From positions 1-64,000 of the forward strand of contig CALVHH010000005.1 of the NCBI GenBank assembly GCA_944327465.1: a stretch of 64,000 bases of DNA, in the 5' to 3' direction. Source of the stretch: an uncultured Clostridia bacterium. Lineage in GTDB: Bacteria; Bacillota; Clostridia; Christensenellales; Borkfalkiaceae. Under the pieces are notes generated by a model that saw only the letters and a program-made list of their open reading frames with translations, ran no database searches and was not told the origin of the DNA. This document shows, one piece after another, positions 8,790 to 16,262 of this stretch (positions are counted from its first letter, which is position 1; each line of letters starts with the position of its first letter). The translations under genes and the position numbers were made by a program.

Positions 8790-10313
8790 ATGAAAATTCT
8801 TGCACTCGGCGCACGCAGCGTCTGTCTGGAGCTCGAAGGCAGAGAGCCCTTTTTCGCGCCTGAAAAGTACACGATATATCTTAACGGCAGTGCGCACCGC
8901 GAATGCGATAAAAATGTATTTACTCTGCGCTCCCTTTCGCCGGACAGCCAATACTTTGTCGAGGCGGCGGGGCAGTCGCTCACTTTTTCCACCCTCGGCG
9001 AGAGCAGCTGTTTCAATGTCAGGCTGTTCAACGCCGTCGGCGACGGCGTCCACGACGATACGGGCGCCTTTTCGGCGGCGGTTGCCTGCCTGCCCGAAGG
9101 CGGCACTCTGTATGTGCCAAAAGGCACTTACCTTCTCAAACCGGTGTTTTTAAAGAGCGATATGACGCTCTATCTCGATGAAGGCGCCGTGCTCGTCGGC
9201 GTAACCGACAGAATGGAGTATGCCACTCTGCCGGGACTCATCGGCGACATCAATCTGGGTACATGGCAGGGGGAGGAGGTCACCTGTTTCGCCTCGCTGC
9301 TCACGGCATACAACTGTAAAAATATCACCATAACGGGCGGCGGAGTCATCGACGGCAACGCCCCTGCGGGCGATTGGTACCAAAACCACCGCGTCATGCG
9401 TGTGGCGTGGCGCCCTCGCGGAGTTTTCTTCAACCGCTGCGCTAATGTCACAATGTTTGGCATAACAGTCAAAAATACGCCCAGCTGGAACGTACATCCC
9501 TATTTTTGCATGGATGTAAAACTGTACGACCTCACTTTGCTCAATCCCGCCGGCATGCCCACCACCGACGGCATCGACCCCGATACCTGTCACGGCGTCG
9601 AAATAGCAGGCGTGGATATTTCCGTCGGAGACGACTGTATAGCCATAAAGTCGGGCACTATCGAGCAGGCTAAAAAATACAGATTGCCCTGCAGCGACAT
9701 TGTTATACGCAACTGCCGCATGCGCAGCGGTCACGGCGGAGTGGTGCTCGGCAGCGAACTTTCGGGCGGTATCCAAAACGTCACCGTAGAGCAGTGCTTG
9801 TTCGAAGGCACCGACCGCGGCTTCAGAATAAAGACGCGCCGCGGCAGGGGCAGGATAGGCATCACCGATAATATAGTGTTCAACGATATCGTCATGCGCA
9901 ACGTTAAGGTGCCGTTTGTCGTAAATATGTACTACAACATGGGCGACAACACCGGGCACACAGAATACGTATACACCACTGAAAAACTGCCCGTCGACGA
10001 CCGTACGCCTTACATAGGCAGGTTCACGTTCAAAGACATGATCTGCACGGGCGTAGAGTACTGTGCGGGTGCGTTCTACGGTCTGCCCGAAGCCCCCATC
10101 GGCGGCGTCGCCTTCGAAAATGTTTCGTTTTCTTACAATAAGTCTGCCGAAGCCGGCTTTCCCGACATGAAGGAGATAAACAAAAAGGTCAAAAACGAGG
10201 GACTGTATTTTCAGTTCGTTAAGGATGTAAACCTTAAAAATGTAAAAATAATCGACCCCGACGGCGAAGCCATAGTTGCCGAAGGCGTCGAAAATATAAA
10301 AGAGGAAATTTAA
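8790..10313 (+). CDS. Glycoside hydrolase family 28 (polygalacturonase-like)
   Basis: Expected to hydrolyse alpha-linked galacturonate in pectin or rhamnogalacturonan oligomers. In the 507-residue protein the first 70 residues look like a small beta-sandwich/FN3-like domain, followed by the right-handed beta-helix. The GH28 signatures are in order: TDGIDPD (259-265), DD at 281-282, GHG at 314-316 and RIKT at 346-349. There is no signal peptide, so it probably acts on imported oligosaccharides in the cytosol. It follows the AEC transporter by 30 bp and shares its promoter. Exact specificity cannot be told. Confidence 0.9.
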   Translation: MKILALGARSVCLELEGREPFFAPEKYTIYLNGSAHRECDKNVFTLRSLSPDSQYFVEAAGQSLTFSTLGESSCFNVRLFNAVGDGVHDDTGAFSAAVACLPEGGTLYVPKGTYLLKPVFLKSDMTLYLDEGAVLVGVTDRMEYATLPGLIGDINLGTWQGEEVTCFASLLTAYNCKNITITGGGVIDGNAPAGDWYQNHRVMRVAWRPRGVFFNRCANVTMFGITVKNTPSWNVHPYFCMDVKLYDLTLLNPAGMPTTDGIDPDTCHGVEIAGVDISVGDDCIAIKSGTIEQAKKYRLPCSDIVIRNCRMRSGHGGVVLGSELSGGIQNVTVEQCLFEGTDRGFRIKTRRGRGRIGITDNIVFNDIVMRNVKVPFVVNMYYNMGDNTGHTEYVYTTEKLPVDDRTPYIGRFTFKDMICTGVEYCAGAFYGLPEAPIGGVAFENVSFSYNKSAEAGFPDMKEINKKVKNEGLYFQFVKDVNLKNVKIIDPDGEAIVAEGVENIKEEI

Positions 10314-10324
10314 AAACAAAAGTC

Positions 10325-11482
10325 ATGCAGCTCAACATCAAAGATACTCACTATGTCGGCGTAAACGACCATACAACGGACCTGTTTGAAGGCATCTATC
10401 GTGTACCGCAGGGCGTTTCATACAATTCATATGTAATAACCGACGATAAAATAGCCGTAATGGATGCCGTCGACGAACACTTCGGCGACGAGTGGATAGC
10501 CAACATAAAGGCGGTGCTCGGCGACAGACAGCCCGACTATATCATAATCCAGCATATGGAGCCCGACCATTCGGCAAACGCTCTCCGCTTTGCCGAAGAG
10601 TACCCTTCGGTCAGAATAGTCGGCAACGCTAAGACGTTCGTCATGCTCTCAGAATATTTCGGCACCGACTTTGCCGACCGCAGGGTGGTGGTGGGCGACG
10701 GCGATGTGCTCTCGCTCGGCAGGCACGAGCTGCACTTCGTGTTTGCGCCCATGGTGCACTGGCCCGAAGTCATGGTCACTTACGACGCGTTGACAAATAC
10801 GGTGTTTTCAGCCGACGGTTTTGGCAAATTCGGCGCGCTCGACGTTGAGCAGCCGTGGGACGATGAGGCGCGCCGCTACTATATAGGCATAGTGGGTAAG
10901 TACGGCAAACAGGTGGAGGCGGCTTTGAGTAAGCTCGAAAGTCTCAAAATATCCGCCATCTGCCCTCTGCACGGTCCCGTGCTCGAAGGCGACCTTTCGC
11001 ACTATCTTTCGCTCTATCACACCTGGGCAAGCTATACTCCCGAACGTGAAGGGGTCATGATAGCTTACGCATCCGTATACGGTCATACAAAAAAGGCTGC
11101 CGAACTGCTAAAAGAAGAGCTTGAAAAGGCGGGGTGCGGCGATGTTATCATGCACGACCTCGCCCGCGACGACCGCTCGGTGTGCGTTGCCGACGCGTTT
11201 GTGTACTCCAAGCTCGTCATAGCGGGTATAACATATAACGCCAATCTCTTCCCCGCCGTACGCGAATTTATTGAAAATCTTGCCGAACGCAACTATCAGA
11301 ACCGCACCGTGGCGTTTATCGAAAACGGCACATGGGCGCCCGTGGCGGCAAAGCTCATGCGCGAAAGATTCGGCTCTTGCAAGCTCAACTATGCCGAAAA
11401 TACGGTCAAGGTCCGTTCGGCGCTCAACTCCGAAAGCCGCGAGCAGGTCAGACTGCTTGCAAATGAGTTGATAAATCGCTGA
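10325..11482 (+). CDS. A-type flavodiiron protein (FprA-like)
   Basis: This 385-residue cytosolic oxygen or nitric-oxide reductase is typical of anaerobes. The N-terminal [24 protein letters not shown] domain has the diiron motif H77-x-E79-x-D81-H82 and later MVHWPEVM and CPLHGPV ligands. The C-terminal flavodoxin domain begins near residue 247 with MIAYASVYGHTKKAAE, the FMN phosphate loop. It follows the GH28 gene by 11 bp, and the short AAAAACAAAAGTC upstream of the ATG gives no strong ribosome-binding site. Its role is probably protection from oxygen or nitrosative stress, which supports an anaerobic lifestyle. Confidence 0.93.
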   Translation: MQLNIKDTHYVGVNDHTTDLFEGIYRVPQGVSYNSYVITDDKIAVMDAVDEHFGDEWIANIKAVLGDRQPDYIIIQHMEPDHSANALRFAEEYPSVRIVGNAKTFVMLSEYFGTDFADRRVVVGDGDVLSLGRHELHFVFAPMVHWPEVMVTYDALTNTVFSADGFGKFGALDVEQPWDDEARRYYIGIVGKYGKQVEAALSKLESLKISAICPLHGPVLEGDLSHYLSLYHTWASYTPEREGVMIAYASVYGHTKKAAELLKEELEKAGCGDVIMHDLARDDRSVCVADAFVYSKLVIAGITYNANLFPAVREFIENLAERNYQNRTVAFIENGTWAPVAAKLMRERFGSCKLNYAENTVKVRSALNSESREQVRLLANELINR

Positions 11483-11526
11483 TTTACGTATATAATCTGT
11501 GAGAAAATAAATCAAGGAGAATACTC

Positions 11527-12150
11527 ATGAAAAAACTCAAAGAGCTGTGGGGCGAGTTTAAAAAATTCATCTCCCGCGGCAATGTTGTCGACATGGCAAT
11601 CGGCGTTGTCATCGGTTCTGCGTTCACCGCGATTGTCAATGCCGTAACAAAGGGCATACTCATGCCGCTTGTAAACTGGGCTGTCACGTCCGCAACCGGC
11701 GGTCAGGGTCTCGAAGGTCTGCGTACCGTCCTCGGTACTCCCGCATATACGGTGGACGAGGTGACGGGTCTGCAGATAATCGATTGGGCAAGCACCAACT
11801 ATATCGACTGGGGCACGTTCATCAATGCGGTCATCGACTTCCTGCTCATCGCAGTGCTGTTGTTCACCATTTTGAAAGTCTTCGTATCCCTTCAGAACGC
11901 CACAAAGGGCATCAATGGCGCCGACGCAAAGGAACATCGCAGGCTCGTCAAGCAGTATAAAAAATCCGGAATGACCCTCTCGCAGGCACAAAAGAAAGCC
12001 GATGAGGATATCGCCGCGCAGAAGAAGGCAGAAGAGGACAAAAAGGCTGCGGAAGCTGCGGCAGAAGCTGCAAAGCCCACCACCGAAAAACTCCTCGCCG
12101 AAATCCGCGACTTGCTCGCTGCAAACAATATCAATACTCAAAACAAGTAA
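11527..12150 (+). CDS. mscL: Large-conductance mechanosensitive channel MscL
   Basis: This homopentameric membrane channel opens under osmotic down-shock. The N-terminus (FKKFISRGNVVDMAIGVVIGSAFTAIVNAV) is a canonical S1/TM1, and TM2 is near residues 97-118. At 207 residues it is longer than the usual 130-150: the periplasmic loop (about 50-95) is enlarged, and the C-terminus carries a charged helical tail rich in Lys, Ala and Glu before a short amphipathic end. It has GGAG upstream of the ATG and a terminator at 12166. Confidence 0.93.
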   Translation: MKKLKELWGEFKKFISRGNVVDMAIGVVIGSAFTAIVNAVTKGILMPLVNWAVTSATGGQGLEGLRTVLGTPAYTVDEVTGLQIIDWASTNYIDWGTFINAVIDFLLIAVLLFTILKVFVSLQNATKGINGADAKEHRRLVKQYKKSGMTLSQAQKKADEDIAAQKKAEEDKKAAEAAAEAAKPTTEKLLAEIRDLLAANNINTQNK

Positions 12151-12165
12151 TCGAATAAATTGTCG

Positions 12166-12199
12166 GTCGCTGCGCTCTTTAATGGCGCAGCGACTTTTT
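12166..12199 (+). terminator. mscL terminator
   Basis: A perfect 10-bp stem, GTCGCTGCGC (12166-12175) with GCGCAGCGAC (12185-12194), followed by five T. Confidence 0.85.
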
Positions 12200-12297
12200 A
12201 AATATTTGCGCAGTACTATGTTACGTGTACTAATTCCCGTACTTTCATGTCGCTGCCTTTAAATTATAAATTTTACGCCATTACGCTTCAAAAATCA

Positions 12298-12326
12298 TTG
12301 ATTTTTTTGTTTGGTTGTTGTATTAT
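12298..12326 (+). promoter_or_regulatory. Promoter of the tRNA-like array and tRNA-Arg
   Basis: TTGATT (12298-12303), a 17-bp spacer and TATTAT (12321-12326). The transcript would begin near 12333, run through both 157-bp units and the intact tRNA, and stop at the terminator at 12786. Confidence 0.55.
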
Positions 12327-12396
12327 ATTAAGGTAATCATTTTATTCGTTCTGCGCAATAAGCGCATGGGCTTTAAAGGCGATATCGGCTTCATAT

Positions 12397-12553
12397 GCTT
12401 CCGTAGTTAAATGGATATAACAGCCCGCGCCTTCGGTGCCGTTGTGGGTTCGCGCGAGGGCGAAGCCCGCTGCTCTGCCGAGGGGACCCCTTCAGGGGTT
12501 TCGGCAGATACCCGCTACAAGCGTAAGCTTGTCGGCGGGAAACAATTTCATAT
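12397..12553 (+). repeat. tRNA-Arg-derived 157-bp unit, copy 1
   Basis: The first 30 bases are identical to the 5' end of the intact tRNA-Arg(CCU) at 12711 (acceptor strand, D arm and start of the anticodon stem). The anticodon arm then differs and loses pairing, although CCT is still in the loop position. The T-arm 5' half (GTTGTGGGTTCG) is again identical. After TTCG the sequence departs into three hairpins: GGGTTCGC/GCGAAgCCC, TCTGCCGA/TCGGCAGA with an inner CCCC/GGGG, and CCCGC-ACAAGC/GCTTGT-GCGGG. No normal acceptor 3' strand or CCA is present, so this should not make a functional tRNA. Confidence 0.85.
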
Positions 12554-12710
12554 GCTTCCGTAGTTAAATGGATATAACAGCCCGCGCCTTCGGTGCCGTT
12601 GTGGGTTCGCGCGAGGGCGAAGCCCGCTGCTCTGCCGAGGGGACCCCTTCAGGGGTTTCGGCAGATACCCGCTACAAGCGTGAGCTTGTCGGCGGGAAAC
12701 AACTTAATAT
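12554..12710 (+). repeat. tRNA-Arg-derived 157-bp unit, copy 2
   Basis: Same structure as copy 1, directly abutting it and abutting the intact tRNA at 12711, so the three start points are spaced exactly 157 bp apart. It differs from copy 1 at only about three positions (GCGTGAGC for GCGTAAGC, and two changes in the last ten bases). The near-identity indicates recent duplication or gene conversion. Confidence 0.85.
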
Positions 12711-12785
12711 GCTTCCGTAGTTAAATGGATATAACAGCCCCCTCCTAAGGGGCCGTTGTGGGTTCGATTCCCGCCGGGAGTACCA
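12711..12785 (+). tRNA. tRNA-Arg, anticodon CCU
   Basis: A full cloverleaf can be drawn: acceptor GCTTCCG with CGGGAGT (two wobble pairs), D stem GTTA/TAAC, anticodon stem GCCCC/GGGGC with loop CTCCTAA (anticodon CCT), variable CGTT, and T arm GTGGG-TTCGATT-CCCGC. The discriminator A is at 12782 and CCA is encoded at 12783-12785. It reads AGG codons. It is the only intact tRNA in the window and ends a three-unit tandem whose first two members are degenerate. Confidence 0.95.
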
Positions 12786-12824
12786 AAAACACGCCGCCGC
12801 ACAAGAGTGCGGCGGCGTGTTTTT
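12786..12824 (+). terminator. tRNA terminator
   Basis: A perfect stem of at least 15 bp (about 12788-12802 with 12807-12821), loop AAGA, ending in TTTT, immediately after the tRNA CCA. Confidence 0.9.
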
Positions 12825-12925
12825 AATGCACGAGAAAGGCGGCGGGATTCGAGGGTGGAGGCGCGAGCGGGAGCGAGCGGTTTGCGAGTGAAAGCCGAGT
12901 GTGTGAAGGAAGTTCGAACGCAAAC

Positions 12926-12949
12926 TGAACAGCGGACAGCCGCTGTTCA
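12926..12949. other. Isolated 10-bp hairpin in a non-coding GC-rich tract
   Basis: TGAACAGCGG-acag-CCGCTGTTCA is a perfect hairpin within 12825-13033, a stretch with no gene I can support. The GC-rich, purine-biased tract 12835-12980 differs from the neighbouring AT-rich intergenic sequence and may be a repeat remnant associated with the tRNA. Confidence 0.5.
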
Positions 12950-13033
12950 CCGGGGCGCGTCCGCCCAAGGCGCCATTTTTGCTGCATGGAAACAACGGCA
13001 AAATAATTACTGCTCTGAAGCCGCAATTTGTAT

Positions 13034-13498
13034 TTATCTGTATCTGTAAATTATTTCGCCGGAGCTATAATTTTGGACCTTCGGTACTTCTGCATAGTAA
13101 AACAGAATTATAATATCGTCGGTAACTGGGGCGCCGTCGTCAAATTTATTGCGATAGAATAGCGGGTAAAGTCTGCCGTCATCTTGCAAAATTTCACCAA
13201 ACTCCATGCCGTCGGAAGAACAGCAGCGGACCACGAATACCAGCAAATCATTCTGTTTAAAATATTCATTCGTATAGGGAAGGTCGAAGTTATATTTTAG
13301 ATATTCCTGATAGTCTGTAAAGAGTTCCGTTTTATTATATCCGAACGTGAAACTGTCCATATCTTCATAATCAAAGTCAATTTTCTTTACGTCAAGACCG
13401 CAGGAAATATAATCTTTATAAGGGTCCTGTGCGCACCCTGCCTATATAATAAATGCGAATGAAATTACTAAGATTAACGATGTTAAAATTTTTTTCAT
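13034..13498 (-). pseudogene. Lipoprotein gene interrupted by an in-frame TAG
   Basis: Read on the minus strand, ATG at 13498 starts MKKILTSLILVISFAFII, then TAG (13442-13444), then in the same frame AGCAQDPYKDYISCG and an open frame to the stop at 13034. Signal peptide and lipobox (AGC) sit on either side of the stop, so the gene was one lipoprotein of about 154 residues including the stop position. It keeps a promoter (13555-13583) and AGGGAGG before the ATG. It may be a fresh nonsense mutation, a readthrough gene or a sequencing error. An internal ATG at 13360 would give a 108-residue cytosolic fragment. No known family is recognised. Confidence 0.75.
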
Positions 13499-13554
13499 TT
13501 TGACTTCATTCCTCCCTGATAATACAATCAAAACTTTTACCTGTATGTGATAAT

Positions 13555-13583
13555 AGTATAATACAGGCAAGAAGAAATTGCAA
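13555..13583 (-). promoter_or_regulatory. Promoter of the interrupted lipoprotein gene
   Basis: On the minus strand TTGCAA (13583-13578), a 17-bp spacer and TATACT (13560-13555). The 309-bp gap 13499-13807 also holds the two inverted repeats at 13677 and 13747, and no gene is seen in it. Confidence 0.6.
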
Positions 13584-13676
13584 TATAAACCTGAAAACTC
13601 TTGGCTGCCGTGGCATGCGTCTGCATGAAATAGCGTTGTTTTGCGCAGTTGAGCGTGTTTTTTAAGTATCGCTCTA

Positions 13677-13718
13677 AAAAGATAGCCGCCCGCACTCATG
13701 TGCGGGCGGCTATCTTTT
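13677..13718 (-). terminator. Terminator of the pot operon, symmetric
   Basis: A perfect 19-bp inverted repeat, AAAAGATAGCCGCCCGCAC (13677-13695) with its complement (13700-13718), loop TCAT. It has T-runs in both directions and so could work both ways. It lies downstream of potD. Confidence 0.8.
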
Positions 13719-13746
13719 GAGAGCAGGTTTATGCTTCGGGTGCAAA

Positions 13747-13796
13747 AAGACGGCAAATGCACACCGTAAATGTTTTGGGTGGTCGTTTGCCGTCTT
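13747..13796. other. Inverted repeat downstream of potD
   Basis: AAGACGGCAAA (13747-13757) pairs with TTTGCCGTCTT (13786-13796) across a 28-base loop. It begins about 10 bases after the potD stop. It may stabilise the 3' end of the transcript or act as an additional weak terminator. Confidence 0.5.
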
Positions 13797-13807
13797 CAGC
13801 GAAGTTG

Positions 13808-15466
13808 TTATATCATGTCTACCCTGGCGTAGCCCTTTCTGGGCCGATACTTTTTGATAAATATTCTGTAGCGGAAGCGATATAAAAGAATTGCCGCAAT
13901 CAGCACCGCAACTATTGCCGCGACTACGCCGATTACCACGGGGTCGAAATCGAGCAGGTCTAAGCAGCGCACGTGTATCCACATCTGGTTTATGTTGGCA
14001 AGCTTGTCGCCGAAATCGAGCATTACAACGCTTCTGTCTATCACGTTGGCTGTGGGGTACTGACCGAACAGCTGCCTGCCGCGGTCTATGTTCCCGCCGC
14101 TGTACACCGTATAAGTGATGTCGTTGCCGTAATCTTCCAGCCCCAACTGTGCAGTTGTGCTGTGCACGCCTTCGCCGAGTTCAAGGGTGGCGGCATCCAC
14201 ATACAATGTGTATCCGTCGCCGAAGAAATAGCTGAGGTCGTATTCATATACTTCGGTCAGCTCTTCATCAAAGTACTCTTCGTCGGAAGGGTCGAATACA
14301 AAGCCGTAGTTCCAGTCCATGTAGTCGTATATCATGTCGTCGGCTATTGCCGAAGTATAGCCTATGTAGTACATGTTCCTCACTGCGTTGTCGGGGCGGG
14401 AGAGGAAGTTGACAAAAGCTTCTGCGGCTTCCTTGCGGCGCTCATCGCCGTCTATGCCTCGCTTCAACATTACCCAGCCGTCGAACCAGAGATTTGTGCA
14501 TTCATCGGGCACCGAATACCAGAGCTCTGTGGGGTTCAGCTCGTCGCTGTCGGCTTCGTCCATGATATACACGGCGTCGCCCGACCACTGATAATTGGCG
14601 AGCACCTTGCCCGTCACCATATCCGCCTTGCCGCTGTCCGTTTCAAAGGAGTACACGTTTTCCTTGATATTTTTAAGCATGTCCTCGGCGGCGGCGATCG
14701 CCTCGTTTGAAGTGTCGTTCAAAAGGGCGCTTCGCTGCTCGGTGCCGGCATCTCCCGAAGGTATGCCTAGCAGCTCGTCGTTGTAAATTATGCTCAGCGT
14801 GGCAAAATACGCGTCGCGCACGTTGTCCTTTATAGTCACCTGCTTAAAATAATCGCCGTTCTGCAGTATATTGCATGAAGATACGTCGTCAACGTCCACA
14901 AGCAGCGGATTGTATACAAATCCCGTCGTGCCCCACATGTAGCAGGCGGCATATTTGTTCCAGTCATAGTCAACGAATATGTCGTCTATGTATTTGGAAA
15001 CACCGTTTATATAATAGTTTTCATCAGTGCTCTCGTCAAAGAATGCCTCCGAATAGGGCTCTATGGCGTCCTCGTCCAAGAGCTTCATTATCATGTAATC
15101 CGAAGGGCAGACGAGATCGTAGACGTCGCCGAGCGACAGTCTGTTGTACAGGTCTTCGTTGGTGCCGAATGTCGAGTACTCTACTTCAATCTCGTAGTCG
15201 TGTGTGGAATTGAACCATTCAACAAAGTCGTCGACCATTGAGTTGGCGCCGAATACGCCCTCCGACGGATCGTCGGCGAAGGCATTATCTATATCTATCA
15301 TCTCTTCGTCGTCCCATTCGCCCAGGTCTATGTATTCCTCCCAGTTCGCTACACGCAGCGTCACTTTCGTGCTCTGTTCGTCGGCTGCGCAGCCGTACAT
15401 GCAAAAGGAGGAGGCGGCAACGGCAGCCGTAGCCAGCACGCAGAGCGCCTTTTTATATCTGTGCAT
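13808..15466 (-). CDS. potD: Polyamine-type ABC transporter substrate-binding lipoprotein
   Basis: Extracellular solute-binding protein for spermidine/putrescine-like ligands, delivering to PotBC. The signal peptide carries the lipobox MYGC (Cys26), then TLRVANWEEYID, YDLVCPSDYMIMKLL and WSGDAVYIMDEA, typical of PotD. At 552 residues it is longer than usual (about 350). It has inserted acidic segments, a poorly conserved region after about 440, and a C-terminal membrane helix near 510-530 followed by a basic tail, so it may be tethered at both ends. It overlaps potC by 14 bp and is the last gene of the operon. Confidence 0.9.
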   Translation of the reverse strand: MHRYKKALCVLATAAVAASSFCMYGCAADEQSTKVTLRVANWEEYIDLGEWDDEEMIDIDNAFADDPSEGVFGANSMVDDFVEWFNSTHDYEIEVEYSTFGTNEDLYNRLSLGDVYDLVCPSDYMIMKLLDEDAIEPYSEAFFDESTDENYYINGVSKYIDDIFVDYDWNKYAACYMWGTTGFVYNPLLVDVDDVSSCNILQNGDYFKQVTIKDNVRDAYFATLSIIYNDELLGIPSGDAGTEQRSALLNDTSNEAIAAAEDMLKNIKENVYSFETDSGKADMVTGKVLANYQWSGDAVYIMDEADSDELNPTELWYSVPDECTNLWFDGWVMLKRGIDGDERRKEAAEAFVNFLSRPDNAVRNMYYIGYTSAIADDMIYDYMDWNYGFVFDPSDEEYFDEELTEVYEYDLSYFFGDGYTLYVDAATLELGEGVHSTTAQLGLEDYGNDITYTVYSGGNIDRGRQLFGQYPTANVIDRSVVMLDFGDKLANINQMWIHVRCLDLLDFDPVVIGVVAAIVAVLIAAILLYRFRYRIFIKKYRPRKGYARVDMI

Positions 15467-16262
15467 TTGCAGCCTCCTTTTTCCTCTTGGAAGATGTGAT
15501 GTTCATAACGATGACGACTGCCACGACTATAAGAAATATCAGCGTGGAGAGCGCCCAAAGCGCCGTCTTTATTTCCGTCTGACCGCCCTTGGTGGCATTG
15601 AATACGTAAGTACTAATGGTGTCGAATGTCGAAGGCTTGGTATAGGTGGTTATAAAGTAGTCGTCGAGCGAAAGGGTTATAGCCAGCATGAAGCCTGAAA
15701 GTATGCCGGGTATTAGCTGCGGCAGCACTACTTTGAACAGCGCCTGCGCGGGCGTCGCGCCCAAATCGAGCGCGGCTTCGTAAAGATTGTTGTCCATCTG
15801 CTTGAGTTTGGGCATCACCGAAAGGTATACGAAGGGTGCGCACAGCACTACGTGTCCCGCGCCGAGCGGAACGAAAGTATCCTTGTTTACGCCCAAAAGC
15901 ACTATCAAAAGCACGCATACCGAAAATCCGGTTACTATGTCGGCGTTTACTACAGGTATCTGGTTGGCGGTGTGTAAAAGGTTTTTGGGAAGCTTTTTGG
16001 AATAGAACCCGCCTATAGCGCCAAGCGTTCCGAGTATTGTGGCAATGGTGGCGGAAGCGAGCGCAAGCGTAATGGTGCCAAGTATCATATCGCGCAGTTC
16101 TTCGTTTGCAAACAGGTTTATATAGTTTTCAAACGAAAACGCGTTTATGCCCTCGCCTACTATCGTGGCGTCAGTAAAGGAGTAGACGGCGAGCATCAGA
16201 ATGGGTATGTATATGAAGCATAGTACTATGCAAAGCCATATAGCGGGGGCAATCTTTTTCAT
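15453..16262 (-). CDS. potC: Polyamine-type ABC transporter permease PotC
   Basis: The 269-residue inner-membrane permease has six predicted helices and the EAA loop NLYEAALDLGATPAQALFKVVLPQLIPGI, which contacts the ATPase. SLDDYFITTY is a PotC hallmark. It overlaps potB by 4 bp and potD by 14 bp. With PotB it forms the translocation channel. Confidence 0.93.
   Translation of the reverse strand: MKKIAPAIWLCIVLCFIYIPILMLAVYSFTDATIVGEGINAFSFENYINLFANEELRDMILGTITLALASATIATILGTLGAIGGFYSKKLPKNLLHTANQIPVVNADIVTGFSVCVLLIVLLGVNKDTFVPLGAGHVVLCAPFVYLSVMPKLKQMDNNLYEAALDLGATPAQALFKVVLPQLIPGILSGFMLAITLSLDDYFITTYTKPSTFDTISTYVFNATKGGQTEIKTALWALSTLIFLIVVAVVIVMNITSSKRKKEAANAQI

Noticed and set aside
9150..10319. 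389-residue minus-strand ORF opposite the GH28 gene
   Set aside because: No motif or ribosome-binding site; the GH28 signatures are on the plus strand.
12397..12710. Two further functional tRNA-Arg genes
   Set aside because: Both units lose anticodon-stem pairing, have G at position 33 and lack the acceptor 3' strand and CCA, so a cloverleaf cannot form.
12672..13001. Minus-strand ORF of 109 residues over the tRNA and its terminator
   Set aside because: It is antisense to the tRNA-Arg and contains the typical spurious ESNPQRPL-type translation of a tRNA T arm.
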